Source of the DNA: Citrus sinensis
Taxonomy: Eukaryota > Streptophyta > Magnoliopsida > Sapindales > Rutaceae
Assembly: GCF_022201045.2 (NCBI RefSeq)
Contig: NC_068558.1
Coordinates: 44,729,001 to 44,793,000, forward strand
DNA: 64,000 nucleotides
Direction of reading: 5' to 3'
Position numbers and translations under genes: made by a program. The notes beneath the pieces were generated by a model. That model did not search any database, was not told the origin of the DNA, and saw only the letters and a list, made by a program, of their open reading frames with translations. This document shows, piece after piece, positions 1 to 13,900 of this stretch (position 1 is its first letter; each line of letters begins with the position of its first letter).

Positions 1-1505
1 TCTAGACAAAGAACAAAATCTCTTGACCCAGCCTGTCCGGCCTACCTTCAACCACTTTTCACCATAAAAATTATACATGATACTCGTAAGTAGTAACCCT
101 GAGCTCAAGAAACTGACATATCTGTGATCTGAAATATTTTTTTCCTGCAAAACCATTCCCTGTCTTGGTGTAAATAGTGTAACTCAATATTATTATTATT
201 ATTAGTTTTGATAAGAGTGTAACTCAACATTATTACATAATGCATTGAAAAAGCCAAATATAACACATCCATCAACTATTTGAGAATAGCAGCACATAAA
301 CAGAAGGCAAAGGACAAATAAAAGACTGAAAAGAAGAAGAAGAAGCCCTTAAATATTGGCTCAAAGCTCATCTACAGGAAATGAAAAAATACATAAAAGC
401 AACAGCTACCTTCTCAATCTGTAATCCAGCAAACTATGAGGTATCTCTTTGTTTTATCTTGTCATTATATGAAGCATTTGCTGATTAACCTACAACAGTG
501 ATGTTCACGTAGGTTAATACTCATTAAAACAAAGAAGATAGATATAAATAATAAATTTCTGTATCAACAATACCTACTGCCAAGCAGGCAAACCATCCAC
601 AAAATACATCTTCAAAATCTCGATAGGAATGCTAGAAAGATCACATCAACATTCTGTTTTTACTAGAAAGGAAAAAACTGAAATCTTAAACCAACCTGAC
701 TGTGATCAAATATAAATTAATAGGAAACTACTCAAAATTGGAAGAGTTATTGACATTCCCAGTTCCAACAACCAGGCAATTGGGCAGACCATAACACAAA
801 CATAGTACAAAAAACCACATAAAATAAACAATCAGAAAGCGGCACAGAATTAATTTGTAAAATATGAGGATGATAAAAGAACATTGGTAGATATCTGAAC
901 AGAAACAACGGTAACAAGCATTCTGTACAGCTCCAGTTTTAGCAAGCCAGCATAGACATTTATTGACCTTAACTTCACAGGTATTTCACATGTTGGAAAT
1001 ACTGAATTTAGGTAACAAAGAGGTTATAAGCACAATGCACTATGCTTTCACACAAAAAAGAGACAACATACTTGAAACTCTTGAAGTACCTCCAACCCTG
1101 GATGAATTATTTCCTGAGACACATACTAGTGAAGAAAAGGAATAAAGGCCCAAAAAAGAAAGGTCAACAAATTTTGAAAGCAAAACAACTATGGAGGAAT
1201 TGGATCAAGGATAAAATTGATCACACCAAATATGTTGTATGGGAAAAATCAATAAATTAATAATTGATGTCTAAATGAACTTCGATGATACACAAATTAC
1301 AAATTGTATTGGCACAGAGTGAATGATGAATTACAAGTTCTGGGATTAAATCCCAAGAGGCAAGTACAAGTAGGATGGAGTAATGCATGTAAGCAAGATT
1401 ATCTCATCCATCCCAAGGTGTTGACTGAAGTCACTCCATATATCAAGGTTGCATGCGAGCACATATGACAGAGAATTCTGCTTCCTTCGATGACTCACCT
1501 TCCAA
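1..1505. other. 3' flank and downstream region, no gene seen
   Basis: AT-rich DNA downstream of the minus-strand Bruno-like gene. Part of it is presumably that gene's 3' UTR, whose poly(A) site I cannot place. There is a short TTA run near 190-205. Short plus-strand open frames between about 963 and 1260 have no domain, no recognisable family and no splice structure, so they are not called as genes. Confidence 0.6.
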
Positions 1506-4500
1506 TCAATAAGGTTTATTCTGTTTGTTGTCTCTTTTAAGCTGAACTTTCAATTTCTTACCTCCTAATTGGCATCCATTCATCATGGCAATAGCATTTT
1601 GAGCAGAAGCTGGTGATTCGTAACTGACAAAACCTGCAAATAGAGGCTCACTGAGAGAGATATCCATGCATCAATTGCTACAGGTCCAAATCAACAGTGT
1701 ACTTACCGAAACATTTGCTTACACCAGTTGCTTTATCGACAAAAACCTTGGCACTCAAGACCCTACCAAATGCTTGAAAAGCATTGCCAAGCTCTTGGTC
1801 ACCAAATTCTTGAGGTATGTGATAAATGAATAAATTAGCACCAGGTGGACCTAAGACAGAAGACACCATAGTTAACAGAACAAGCCTCTGAGATACACCA
1901 TTAGAAAACAAAACTAGTGAACTGAATAAATAGATAAGAAACCTTCAATCTGACCACCAGAACCTGTACCACCACTGGACGAAGTTGATGGGTTACTGTT
2001 TGCAACTGCAGGTGAGACTGAACCAGGTGAATTATTCAAAGGTCGGTGACCCAACATTCCTCCAGGATATGGCATGGGATACTGAAGACCAGGCACAGCA
2101 GGATAACCAGAGCCCACAAAACCTGAAGGAGGCATAGCATAATTTCTAGGCCCCATATTAGAAGAAAGATCAGGACTAGCTCCACGCATTGCATTTCCTT
2201 GATTTACAGGGGGAATTATGCCATGGAAGCCAGGCTGATTCTGCATTGGTGGCAGGCGGTACTGCATAAGTCCATAGCTTCCGGAAGCCTATGTAGAGAA
2301 CCAAACAGGAAGCAAATAAATCAATTTTGGAGTTGAATCTATTAAATCATGGAAGTGCACTAAGACGAAATAGGGAATTAAGATACAAGTTCAGAGGAGT
2401 TCATTACATAAGAATAAATAAAAGTACAGAAGAGTTTTTAAAAAGTTCAGCTTAGGTCCAAGGCAAAAAATTGACTCCAAACAAAGGAAAAAATAGCAAG
2501 ACTTACCTGATACCCGTAACCATTATACGGGGGAGCATACCCCATGGGCAAAGCTCCAAACAAAGAGGGATGTTGTGAATCAGCATTTGGTAAATTATTG
2601 GCCTGGGACTGAGCTTTCTGGGCTCTGCGAGCTTGTCTTTCCTTCTCCGTATCTGCCCATTTGACAACCAAAGGCACACTTGAACCCTAATAGAACCAAA
2701 AGATTGTAATCAGATAAAGTCACTGTAGCCGTATTAATCTCAAGCCTCCGCATCAGCAAATGGTAGCCGCAAACTCAACTCGACAACTTCAAAGATAATA
2801 CAGCAGAATAAGACAATATAATACGCAAAATTTAGCAGGTTGAAGTTGATTGCTGTTGGCTTAGTTTAGATTTGGCAATAAGCAATTATTTTCCATCTGT
2901 TGTTGCTGTTATCTGTGGTCAACCTACTGAAGAAATGAAAAAAGGGAAGAGTGTTCAACATCTTGCAGGCTATTTTGAGGCAGAAAAGGTAGATACAAAC
3001 CTCAGAAGTCAGGTCCAAAGCACCTAAAAACAATTATCAGCATAATCATACTAAAAATGCACCAGGCTCCTTAAACACCAGAGAGAATAAGAATATATCT
3101 TGGAAACAAGCACCAACATTCCAGGGCACTCATTTGAAGATAAATTTTCAAACACAAAAATCAAATAAATAAAGACAAACCTCCATTTTATGCTTTCCAT
3201 TGATAGCCTCTAGAGCAGCCAGGGCTTGTTCTTTGGTCTCATATTTCAAAAATGCACAACCTGCCACAAGGGTAAAAAAAAAAACATGGTATAACATCAC
3301 ATAAGTTTTAAATTTCAGTTGTTTGGAAACAATCAAGCATTGGGAAAATATATATATATATATGGAACAGATAACTCAGGATCTTAGAAGAAGTACCTTT
3401 GCTTGTTTGTTGAGAACCTCTTAAAATTTGTAAATCCTTTATTGTTCCATAGATTGAGAATAGGGCAGAGACTTCAGCTTCAGAAACATTCTTTGGCAGC
3501 ATACCAATGAAGAGTTTGTGTTCTAAATTGCAAAGACAGTAAAAAGCTATTCATGAGAATACTTAAATCCAATTCAAAAGTTGAAACTTTATTAAAAGGA
3601 TCAGCATCACAAAACTGTGAACCTCTGCTACAACTGGACAAAAAACTTGTCTAAGCATTTATTATTACAGTAAACATATCATACCTAGCCTTTCCAGTTC
3701 ACCATCCGCATATTTCACTTGCAATGGACTAGATGCCTGAAATGTACAAAGAGCAAATTGATTTTCAGTTAGAGAGAGAATTACAAAAGCATCAAACCTA
3801 AAGAAGAGAATGACACAAGTAGTTGAAAGTTAGCAATGAGCTAGGGCAACAGAGATGAATAACCTGAATGAATAAGTACTTAGTCAATTTTTTCATGATT
3901 GAACTTTCAGAAGTTTTTTCATAATTGAATTGAAGCAAATTGGCCAAAATATAAGGTCAGATCAACTAGTATGCACAACAAGAAGCCACCAGATGTGTTG
4001 CTCAGGCAAGTACTTGAAGGTTCAGTGAGACCCACAAAGGGTTTCAGCATTTCTAGCACCTTGTAGCAGAAGCACACAAGGGAGGATCTGCTTTAACTCT
4101 GGCCAAACTACCAATACTTTAAACATGATTCCTGGTGGAAAATCATATTAAAATTAAAATGCTACAAGAATGTCATACTTATAAACAAACTCAGAGTGAT
4201 GGTCTTCCATGACATACTTGTTAGTTATAATCTTCTTTTGCCATTGTTGAACTTACAACCAAATTTGCATTGGCAGTTCACTAATGATTCTAGCACAACT
4301 TTATTCTTAGGAGAGTGTTTTTGTTTGTTACCATTATCCTTAGATCGGTGCGTGAAAATATCAATCAGTTTTTGTAAGAAACTTTTTAGTTAGCTCTTTT
4401 TAATGGATTTCAATTTTATTTTGAAAAATTTACTTTTGACTCATTTCTCTACCATCATTTTTAGCAATCCACTGCTAGATATCGATATCCGGCCTTGTTT

Positions 4501-5684
4501 TCAATATAAAAAATTGACAGATCATATAGAAATCTGCTAAATTCATTTCACTAAATCCATTACTTCTTTTTAACTCCTTCAAAAATTCTGATGTGTGAAT
4601 ATGGCCATGCATAACCTTCAGCATGATAGTTTTTTAAGTCACTGAACAAAAATATTTTAAAGAAGTAACACCTTCGAAAAGGGACATATAGGTCTTAATA
4701 GCCCCAGTGTCCAACTCTAAATGAAAAGGAAAGCATAAAGATCAGGCCACAAGCCCAGACAGTTTGCTCTGATTGAGACACATAAGACAGTAACTTGCTT
4801 CAACTTTTAACCCTTCCTATATCAGGAACAGGCTTTAAAATATTTGGAAAATATTTAAAAATGAAGGTTATATATGGCATAATCTTTTCTTTCATATCTT
4901 TTGACAAGCAGCAAATGTTAGAACTTTGAATTTTCTTTTCCCCAACAATAATAAGTAATTATGTATGTATCGTTAGCCAATTCAATATAACTAATTTATA
5001 GTCTTAAGCATTTATTACTCATAATAACAACAAATCAGACTGTTAACTAATCTAGACATACATATCAGCAACTCAAGCAGTTAATTTAAGTTCACAACTG
5101 GAATATAATGCACAAGGTTCACAAACTGTAACAGTTAGACACTACACATCAGCTTAAGCACTGAACTATATTAGAAGATTCTATCCAGTTCATTAGATCT
5201 AAAGATCGCTAAAACTGGCAACAAAAACATAAACTCCAACATCACTAACTGATAATGTGGCACACAATCCAACAGGAAAACACAAAATTTGAATGAATGA
5301 ACTAACCCCTGGCAAAGTCTTCTTGTTATGACAGGCATTGACCGCCTTATCGGCCTCTTGCCTCGACGGACAAATCACAAAACAACATCCTAAAAACGAA
5401 AAAAACACTCTAAGATTAGGGCTCAAAACACACAAAACGACGACGAATCATGCATTCAACAAAAAATTTGAAAGAACCGAATAAAACGAGCGGAGTTAAA
5501 AGGAAAAAAAATGACCACGGGAGGCGCGAGTAGTCTTGTCCTTGATGATGTTGACTTCGTCAACGAGAGCGAACTCTTTGAACATTGCCAGGAGCTGAGC
5601 TTCCGTCATGTGTTTCGGCACTTGACCCACGAACAGCTTCACTCTTTCTTCGCTCGATTTTTTCTCCTTTTTACTCTCCGCCAT
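1506..5684 (-). CDS. BRN1: Bruno/CELF-like RNA-binding protein, BRN1/BRN2 type
   Basis: Predicted 435-aa protein with three RRMs in the CELF arrangement (two close together at the N terminus, a long linker, one at the C terminus). Exons on the minus strand: 5684-5516, 5389-5307, 3736-3685, 3522-3397, 3260-3181, 2686-2507, 2288-1943, 1850-1707, 1633-1506; all junctions are GT-AG and keep frame. RRM1 (about residues 14-97) shows LFVGQV and CCFVIC, RRM2 (about 104-185) LFIGML and CAFLKY, RRM3 (about 348-430) LFIYHI and CFGFVSY. The linker is rich in Met, Pro, Gly and Ser. Arabidopsis BRN1/BRN2 (441 aa for BRN1, from memory) bind the SOC1 3' UTR and repress flowering; a role in mRNA decay or translation is inferred from the family. 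An in-frame ATG 30 bases upstream (5714) exists, but an acceptor-like AG just before the chosen ATG suggests a 5' UTR intron, so the MAESKK start is preferred. Confidence 0.93.
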
Positions 5685-7640
5685 TAATGCCTGTTCACAA
5701 AACAACACAAACACGCGCGCTCTACAAGACTCTCTCTCTACTTGTCTCCGTTTCTCTCTGGTTCTGGTCCTTTGCCTCTGTTTCTCTCTCTAAAATTTTG
5801 CTAGTTTTGCGTTTTGCTTTCTCTCTCTATAATTTGTATTTATTTTTTATTTTTTTTCTTTTTCGTTCGTGGAGTCGTCGCCTTTTGTTTTTGTTTGGGG
5901 AAATTTGGAGATATCTGGATGGCAAAGTTGGATCTTCGGAAAATTTAATATAATTAAATTGATCCTAAGTGGGCTTTTTTTTGGAGTTATTTACGAGATT
6001 AGCCCTACAGCTGCTTCATTTGTGGGCTTGATTATTTCTTCACCTGTACACTTTGGGAGTTGAAGCGAGAACTGTTGGATTGCTTTAATGACGATTTTAC
6101 CCTTCCATCCCCGGATCAATTTTCTGTTGAGCGGGAACAATGAACAGATGGATTAATGAGTGGCCTCGTGGATCATGTGGGGGCAAATGCCTCTCCTTGG
6201 AGTTATTCGAAGATTTGAACTATTTAATTATCAATCCGCTAGTCTTAGTTGGATTAATTTATATATTATATCCATTATTATCGATCGCCATTAAATTTAA
6301 TTAATTGTGCACTTGGAATAAGTTTGATCCATAAAAGAGTATATTATTATTATTATTAAAAAACTCTAAATTATATAGCTGTTTCTGTTATTATATCTCA
6401 CTATTTGCCAACAAATTAGTAGTTATAATTCTTCTAAAGACGTTGACTTTCTTTTAAAATAGTAAAAACAAAATTAAAAGACAAAAGAAGTACATAAGCT
6501 GATTTTTTAATATATCCTTATAAAACGAGTTTTAAGACAAAATATATTGTGAACCATAAGAACTATAACTCGTTTCATAGGAATGTATTAATGAAATTGA
6601 ATTTGGCATTAATTTAAACTTATTTTTATTTTTTTCAAAGATATCGCACCCACTTATGCTTTTATAATAATTTTTAAGTGAATTTATATATGTACATTTT
6701 ATTTAATATCCACTTATTAATTATAATTTTGTATTATACTTACCCATAAATCAATAAGGTACTATTAGATATTAAGGTTAGATAGCTATAGTTTAAAATT
6801 TATGGCACTAAAATATTTAGTAAATATTATCTAGTATAACTTAAAAATTAAATTGATTTGATCTATCACTTATATAATAAAAAAAATATAATATTTTTAT
6901 TATTTTTTTCAAAATTTTTATTTAAAAATCTTATTTACGACACATTATTAATTTTAATTTTATAATCATAATTTTTTTTCTATACACTACGTTAATATAA
7001 AATAGCACATAAATCTACAGGATTATAGTGGTAGTCCAAGTGGCTTGATTGCCAAATTTATATAGCCATAATTGGGTAGGCCGACTTTTACTAGTTATAT
7101 ATGGTTTAGCGGCGGAGAAGAGAAACACGTTTTTCCCTCCACCCTTTTTGAATTTAACCGCTAATGACATGTCTTGCTGCTGGGCCGTGACTCATGAATC
7201 AGCCGTAAACTTAAAGAGTCGGACACTCTCCATAATTGGCTTGATTGGCCCTTTTTTGCCCTTTTTCTTTTTTTACTCTACTTCACTAATTTACTCTTTC
7301 TAATTGTAGTCAAGATTAAGCAATAAATACACCCGCATGAACTTTTGGAAATAATAATCCTATTTGTCTTTTGTAAACAATTAAGAAAGAAATAGAAAGC
7401 GTCTTATCCCCCTTTTCAGTTGATTCAAGATTCGTCGAGTTAGTACAGCTTGAAATGGGTCCCATCCAAATGTACAGGGAGCCATAGGTCCGCGAGAGTC
7501 TACACACCCATATGTTATGGTATATTAGGCTATGCTAAAAACAGCGCTGCTATTTATTTGAAGTTAACCCCGAATTTGCACCTTGAATGTAAAACATATC
7601 GTTTGGATTAAATTAAAAATTGTGTGTTTAACATTTTTTC
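5685..7640. other. 5' flank of the Bruno-like gene and AT-rich intergenic DNA
   Basis: The first 250 bases are CT- and T-rich (5720-5870), as in a plant 5' leader and core promoter on the minus strand. Beyond about 6200 the sequence is very AT-rich with no coding potential that I can support. A plus-strand open frame over 5585-5953 is antisense to the first exon and its leader. Confidence 0.6.
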
Positions 7641-7689
7641 TTTACTTATTTTTCTCTGTTACATACACATATTTCTCTTTTTTTTTCTT

Positions 7690-7875
7690 ATTTTTTTGAC
7701 GAACCAAACAAATCTCTTTTCCTTTTCTTTCTTTTGACGAACTGAAATCTCTTTTCCTTTTCTCTATTACACACCGTCCCGAATTGAATTCTTTTGACGA
7801 ACTAAAATCTCTTACACACCCTCCTAAATTGAAAACAGTATTTCTAACCCTCACACCGCCCCTGAATTGAACAAC
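7690..7875. repeat. Degenerate short direct repeats (GACGAAC / AAATCTCTT)
   Basis: Three imperfect copies start near 7697, 7735 and 7795. They share TTTTGACGAAC followed by AAATCTCTT. The last two continue into ACACACC-containing tails ending in AATTGAA; a tail-only copy follows near 7850. The period is roughly 40-60 bases. No coding potential. Confidence 0.5.
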
Positions 7876-8159
7876 TGCAGTCTATTATTCTTCTCCTTAA
7901 TCATGTATGTTACTTATACATACAAATACAATGAAATCAATCCATCAAAATTGTTTCATGCACAGGAACACAGAGTAAAAATTTCAAGGAATAATAATGA
8001 ACAAAGAATCCCCAAATCCCATCATCAATCCCTAACCAATCTGTACAAATATGCCTAATGAAAAAAAAACAAAGAATTGTTACAAATAACTGGAAAACCC
8101 AATCAATGAAGAAGAAGGCGGAAACAAGATTAAAGACTGATTGTGATCTTTGATTCTGT

Positions 8160-8375
8160 TACTAGGCGGAAACAATATAGAAGGAAAAGCAATTAAATGG
8201 AAGGAAAAAGTAATTAAACAGAAACAATTCTGTTGGTTTAAACAAAAACAATATAGAAGGAAAAAGTAAATGAAACACGTGCTGCACAACTTGAGGCAAT
8301 TAAATGAAAAATGTAAATCAAATACACGTGCTGGCAATTAAAAGAAAAAAGTAAATGAAACACATGTGCTACGCA
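8160..8375. repeat. A-rich degenerate repeats with CACGTG cores
   Basis: Three related segments of the form GAAAAA(A/T)GTAAAT(G/C)AAA followed by a CACGTG or CACATGTG core and TGC(T) occur near 8262, 8308 and 8344, preceded by related AGAAGGAAAAAG segments. CACGTG is a G-box core, but here it lies inside a repeat several kilobases from any gene start, so a regulatory function is not claimed. Confidence 0.4.
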
Positions 8376-9072
8376 GCGTTTTGACAAATTCAAAATGCAA
8401 ATTCAGGGTCACGTTCAGAGTGAATAGCTTTTTCTTGCTAAAAATTAATATTTTGAACGATCTATTTTCGTGTTGGTAAGAAAATATTTTCAATTTTTCT
8501 TTTTTCTTTTTTTTTTTTTTTGCCCTTTTGGATTGACATTATGATAAAGCACTTAAAATGTTTTTGTTTTTTTTTTTAATTTTCTTTTGGAGATAACATG
8601 AGCATCAGTTGAAGTTGACTATCATTAGCCGAAATTTACCATACTGGATGGGTCATTTTCATTCGAAACTAGTACGGATATTCGGATACCGTTATTTGTT
8701 AAGCTGATCTGGCAATTCACTGTTTGTTAATGCAAGGGGATACGATTGTAAAAACAAACGAATGGGTAAGATGGTAGATTAGCGTGAAAAACGAGGCACA
8801 AAGATAAGAGCGCCAGACTGTCCCACCAAAGGCTCCCCCAGCTCCAAGGTTCCAAACACTTTGAGTCTGTGACTTCTGTTCGCAATTGTAGCTTGCAGTT
8901 CACCCTTTCTCCACACATCGTCGGCTTAGAGTTGTGTTGTGGACTCACAGTTCTACTAATAAAAATTCACGACGGTACAAATTAAATTACAACTAGAGAG
9001 AGAGAGTCAAAATATCAAATTCACAGACACGCTAGTAAATTCCTTTGTTACCATTAGCTAAAAGGCTAATAT

Positions 9073-9176
9073 TAAGTTACATGCATATAATTTATAACCA
9101 TCTCATATAAATAATGAATGGTGTGAGCCCACTCATTATTCATATGAGAGGTTATAAGTTACATGTATGTAATTTA
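9073..9176. repeat. 104-bp near-perfect hairpin (foldback)
   Basis: The left arm (9073-9122) and right arm (about 9127-9176) are inverted copies about 48 bases long with only a handful of mismatches, separated by a very short loop (near 9121-9129). The arms begin TAAGTTACATGCAT and end ATGTATGTAATTTA. The element could be a very small MITE or a hairpin-forming RNA locus; the sequence alone does not decide. Confidence 0.7.
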
Positions 9177-10989
9177 GGGAGATCCTAACTAAAAAAATTA
9201 TCCATGATTTTTGAAATAAAAATCAGTCACTGTTTTAAATAAAATAACTAACACTAATCTAATCATTGTTTGACTGCCAACCTAAAATGACCATTTTTCT
9301 ATGTATAAATTTTAATATGCATAACAACTCTCAAAACGTTTTCTACATTACTCTCTATACTTAATTAATCAGAACATTACCAAACGGCTCTTCGAAAGAG
9401 TTTATACCGAAGAGAAAAGGATAATTTCATTTGAAATTTTTTTAGAGTTTTCAACTTAGTATTATATTATTTTTTATCTTATCATTTTTGAAAGTATTAT
9501 AATTGTTATTATTTTGGTGGAGAAAAAAATTAATTAAAATAATATAAATTTATTTTTATATGAAGAATTTTTTTAAAAATTTTATTTTTTTACACTCTTA
9601 TTTATCATATAAATAAATAAATAATTAATTAATTAAAGAAAAAAAATTAAAAGAGCCTTTTTTAGTAATAGTCCTTTAATATATGGAGTTAAAACTTAGT
9701 AGTACTTTCGGATTATGCCGCAATAAAATTGAGATAAGGAGTGTCCCCACACGTGGCAGCTGTCAAATTAATTGACAGCCGGCAGTGAGCAATAGTATCC
9801 AGTAACAAGCGAACCGTGTAGGGTGGTGGTCCCAGAAATCTGCAGCTTTGTTAGACTTGTGTTATCACGATCAAAACTCTGAAGGCGCTGTGAGAAGACT
9901 GAATATGATCAAGACTTTGAGTTTTGATTTAGGGCTGATATCAGATGGACCCAACGAATGTACATTACCTGTCTTGAGTTGTGTGGCCCAGCAACCATGT
10001 GAGACTGACAGTTCTGAAATCTTAATCCCGGCGGTGACGTTGGAATCTAAAGACTGCACTTGGAATCATGCAATAGATTCGCTCCATTGCCTGCAATTGT
10101 TATTTAGGTACAAAATAAAACATTGAAGTCAATTAGACCAGTTCCTATGGCTCAAACTTAATCATAAGCCAGACGATGAATGAAAGGTTGGAATTTGGAT
10201 CCCATTGGCTTATTACTAAAACGAAAAATGCACCTCCAGATCCAAAGTAACTTTCATTGGATGAGCTGGAAAACAGCTCTCATAAAAGTCAAGATAGAGT
10301 TTTTTTTTCCCCTTCAAATATATATTTTGAGAGAAGTCAAAATAGAATTAGTTGAACCTAAACTCCTTCAATCAAGGGAGTACCAGTCAAACAGATGCCA
10401 ACAAATCTAAGCTTCTGATGGTATTATCATTCACAAAAGGTCAACCCCATAAAATTAATTTATAAGATGATGCTAATACCGAAATAATAATAATAGAGAT
10501 CTCAATATTATGTGTTACTCGAACGATAAACATAAAATTACTTGTTACTCTATTTTACCATTCAATTGATGAAATATCATATATATAAAGCTGAAGTATC
10601 ATTGCTACAGAGGCTATCCAGTTTTCCTGAAACTCAATGAATGAGTAATCCGTTTACTTGTATAAATCATGGAAGAAGTACACTAGAGTTGATATTTTCA
10701 ACAAACTTTTACTATAACCAAAATTTGGAGAGAAAATTTTCCAGAAGAAACATGGGAGCAGTGGAAAAGAATGTTGCTACACTTATTCTGGACCATTTCA
10801 ATGGAAACCAGCTAGGTTTTGGTCCTCCTATATGCATTAGTGTTTCAAACCACCGGAGAATTGAATACAAAAATTAACTACAATAATTTCCCTTAGTTGG
10901 TACTAGCTGGTGATGATGGCAACTCCTTTGGCTTTTAAACAAAATTATTATGGTCAACTATTGCAAACTTCAAATCAACAGCCCCACAA
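9177..10989. other. Intergenic region upstream and downstream of unassigned open frames
   Basis: AT-rich up to about 9700. A CACACGTGGC element (ABRE/G-box-like, 9748-9757) is followed at once by a perfect 8-bp dyad GCTGTCAA..TTGACAGC (9759-9779). A 92-codon plus-strand frame follows (9848-10126) with no recognisable domain or codon signature. The rest (10130-10989) shows nothing I can support except the presumable 3' UTR of the mitochondrial carrier gene next to 10990. Confidence 0.5.
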
Positions 10990-13900
10990 CTAGATTGCAT
11001 TTAATCCTGCAAGCTCCCTTAGCTTCTCACAAAGGATAAAGGTAATTGTACTTTGTGGACCCAATCTTGCAAAAACTGCAAAGCCCCTGCTAAAATTATG
11101 GATGCAAACAGATAAAACTGTGAAAATTAAAATAGGACAATCATAAATAAGAACATATAAACTACTTATAAGCCAATGAGTCACATTTGGGTATGTCAGC
11201 TTTAGCAAATTCTCACCCTTTATAAAGTGCGCGGGGGCCTTCTGTACACACAACCTGGAAGCACACATCCCAAGTTTATTACGCAAGAAAACAGAAGAAT
11301 CTGTTCACAAGATAAAGTTTAGCTGCATAGCTAAAACACAAAACCATTAACACTTTCCTACTACCAACCAAGACGTAGAAAAATAGAAAATGAGGGAACT
11401 TCTTGGCATTCTCCCTCTGTTTGTGGTAAAGAACAAACAGCTCTTAATAATAGGAAACATTCTATCACTAGTTTTAACAACAATTAATAGTCAAAGTGTA
11501 CAGTATAACCAATTACAGAGGCAAGATTTGCAATACACTTTTGAATCAAGCTGAGTCCTAAAAAAAAAAGAAAAAAAGAAGAAACTAACAAACAGAACGT
11601 GCTGAAGAGTAAATAAAGGTATTCTCCATACGTTATGGCAAGAACTAACAGACAATCAATCATCTGAAAAATTTAGTGGTCTTTGACACCTTCTACGTGG
11701 ACAATCAATATCAAAATTGTGTCATTCACAAACTGTTTACCAATTTAAACTACACAATTGATCAACAGCATATGAAACCAGATAGCGAAAATGAATTATG
11801 ACAAGATTGGTGCTGGAAAATATAAGAAATGTGAAAGTAAAAGTTGTAGAGAGCTGATACCTGGTATGCACAATGAAATCCATTTTTATAGCTTCCAACT
11901 TTTCTAGATTCTCGTTGCAACATTAGACGGGTTTTAACCATGTCAACAGGTGCAGTTATGAGGGTACTCATGGTGCCAGCGACTGCACTTGAGCTTCATG
12001 TATTACAAATATGGTTAGAATTGGGGGGAAAAACAGAATATTTTTCTTTTTTATGAAGTTGTATCCTTATTATTCCCTTATTTAGTGTGGGGAGGAGAAA
12101 GCTTAGAATAGTGCATACATGAGATGTAAATGAAATCCTTCTTCAAGAGGCGTCCACCTGATCAATATCTGCATCAAGCAAAATCCAAAGAAAACCTTTA
12201 AGCTACCAAAAGGATCAATGCAGAGAATTATATGGACAAATACTCTGTTTAGTCCACAATTAATATGAATTGAACAATTTAGAAACCTTAGAAATTACTT
12301 CGTGGATATTCAAAGAGAAAAATAGCATGCTTAGAACTTGACCCGCTTGGATTCATCATATGTTGCTAGCTGTGAGGCAGTTAAAGCAGCAGCTCTTGCC
12401 ATAGCAGGACCAACCCCCTTCCATAGAGCTCTTATTCCTTCCTCAGAAATAAGTCTTCGCATTTCTGCAATCGATCCACTTTGTTTCATGCTGGAATTCA
12501 TCTGCAGCCGCACCTGAACAAAGAAAATTGATTTCTTAAATCAAATTCAAAAAGGGAAATGCCTATCTTCATAGTTTACCTTCAGGACTTCAGTTGGATT
12601 GGTAAGTGCAGTAGCAGTGGCACCAGCAAATGCTCCAGATGCAATTTTAACCAAGATATTGGTGGACCCGAATGCCCAATCACATGCATACTTTGAGGGC
12701 TCATACAAGCCTAAACGTAGACCACCATACAAAATTGACCTTGTCAGAGCAGGAGTCAATCCCAGATACAAAGACTTTGGACCTTCTTTTTTCAATATTT
12801 GGAGAAATAATCGTCCCTATAGCCGTCCATATATTAGCAAATCTCACGGTAATACAATCTGATAAACGAGGAGATCATGAAATAAAATAAGCTTAGCAAG
12901 ATACCATTCCATTCAAGGGACCTTTCTGACCAACAAATTGCATTTGCAGCCTGACTTTGAGTACATCTGCATTCCGAGCTGAGATTAATTAAATATCAAA
13001 AGTCTCCAGTTCTTTTTTAAGTTCTATATAACAAGCCTTATCAAACAAATAAATAAATAAAAATAAAGGGTTCTATATGACAAGCACTCAAACTCTCAAG
13101 AACAATTAACTAGATGTTTAATCAATAAGCACTTGATAAAAAATCTGATGGTGAACCATCTATTTACTTCCTTTCTTATGCACAAAAGTTCATTAAGTAA
13201 TTAACTAGTTGCAGCTTGCAGGAATGGAAACCTAAATTCTTTCCCAAGTCCCAAATACTCTTGTCTGGCTGACGCTCAGAAAGCGAGATTGACTTTGCTT
13301 CAGACACCTATACTCCTGTAGAATTACATGTCCTCAGCCCCTGAAAGCATAGCCAAATTGGATCTAATGAAACTGCCATCTACATTTCCTACTCTTTTTG
13401 CTTACAAAAGCCTCACAACAAAGCTACTAGTACTTAGCAATGGGTTTACATCCCATAGCAGTGCATGAATTCCAATGTAAGTGATAATATTCTACTCCGA
13501 CGTTGGTCACTATTAAACCAAAATCCTTTCTTTGGGTTCACATTTTCTGACAAAATACACCTGGTATGTAGCAACTCCTCTACCATTCGAACCGTAGTAA
13601 CAAACACGTCCAGAACTTCTTGCCAATTAAAATAGCAGGGGTAAAACTTAAATTTTATGAAAATTTAAAAACTTAAGTTTAGAAGAACCTAGAGGATGAG
13701 TGACAGCAGAGGCAACTGCAACAGCCAGTCCGCTGGTACCAAAGTGATGAACAATATGGGATGGCGTCGTCGACCAATTCTTCTGCTTCTCACCAACTTT
13801 TACTTCAACAGCCACTGGTCCTGAACAATCCATTCCAATTATCACATTCAAAATCAAAATTTTAATGCGAAAATAATGAAGAATAAGCATAAACAATGCA

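Noticed and set aside
963-1260. Two overlapping plus-strand open frames
   Set aside because: No domain, no conserved motif and AT-rich composition; likely chance frames in the downstream region of a minus-strand gene.
3349-3363. (AT)n run in a Bruno-like gene intron as a regulatory element
   Set aside because: Short simple repeat close to an exon but with no sign of function.
5585-5953. 122-codon plus-strand frame at the Bruno-like gene start
   Set aside because: It is antisense to the real first exon and to the pyrimidine-rich leader, and consists of low-complexity Leu/Ser/Phe sequence.
9848-10126. 92-codon frame with CELF-unrelated sequence
   Set aside because: Not recognisable and no support beyond length; recorded only in the intergenic note.
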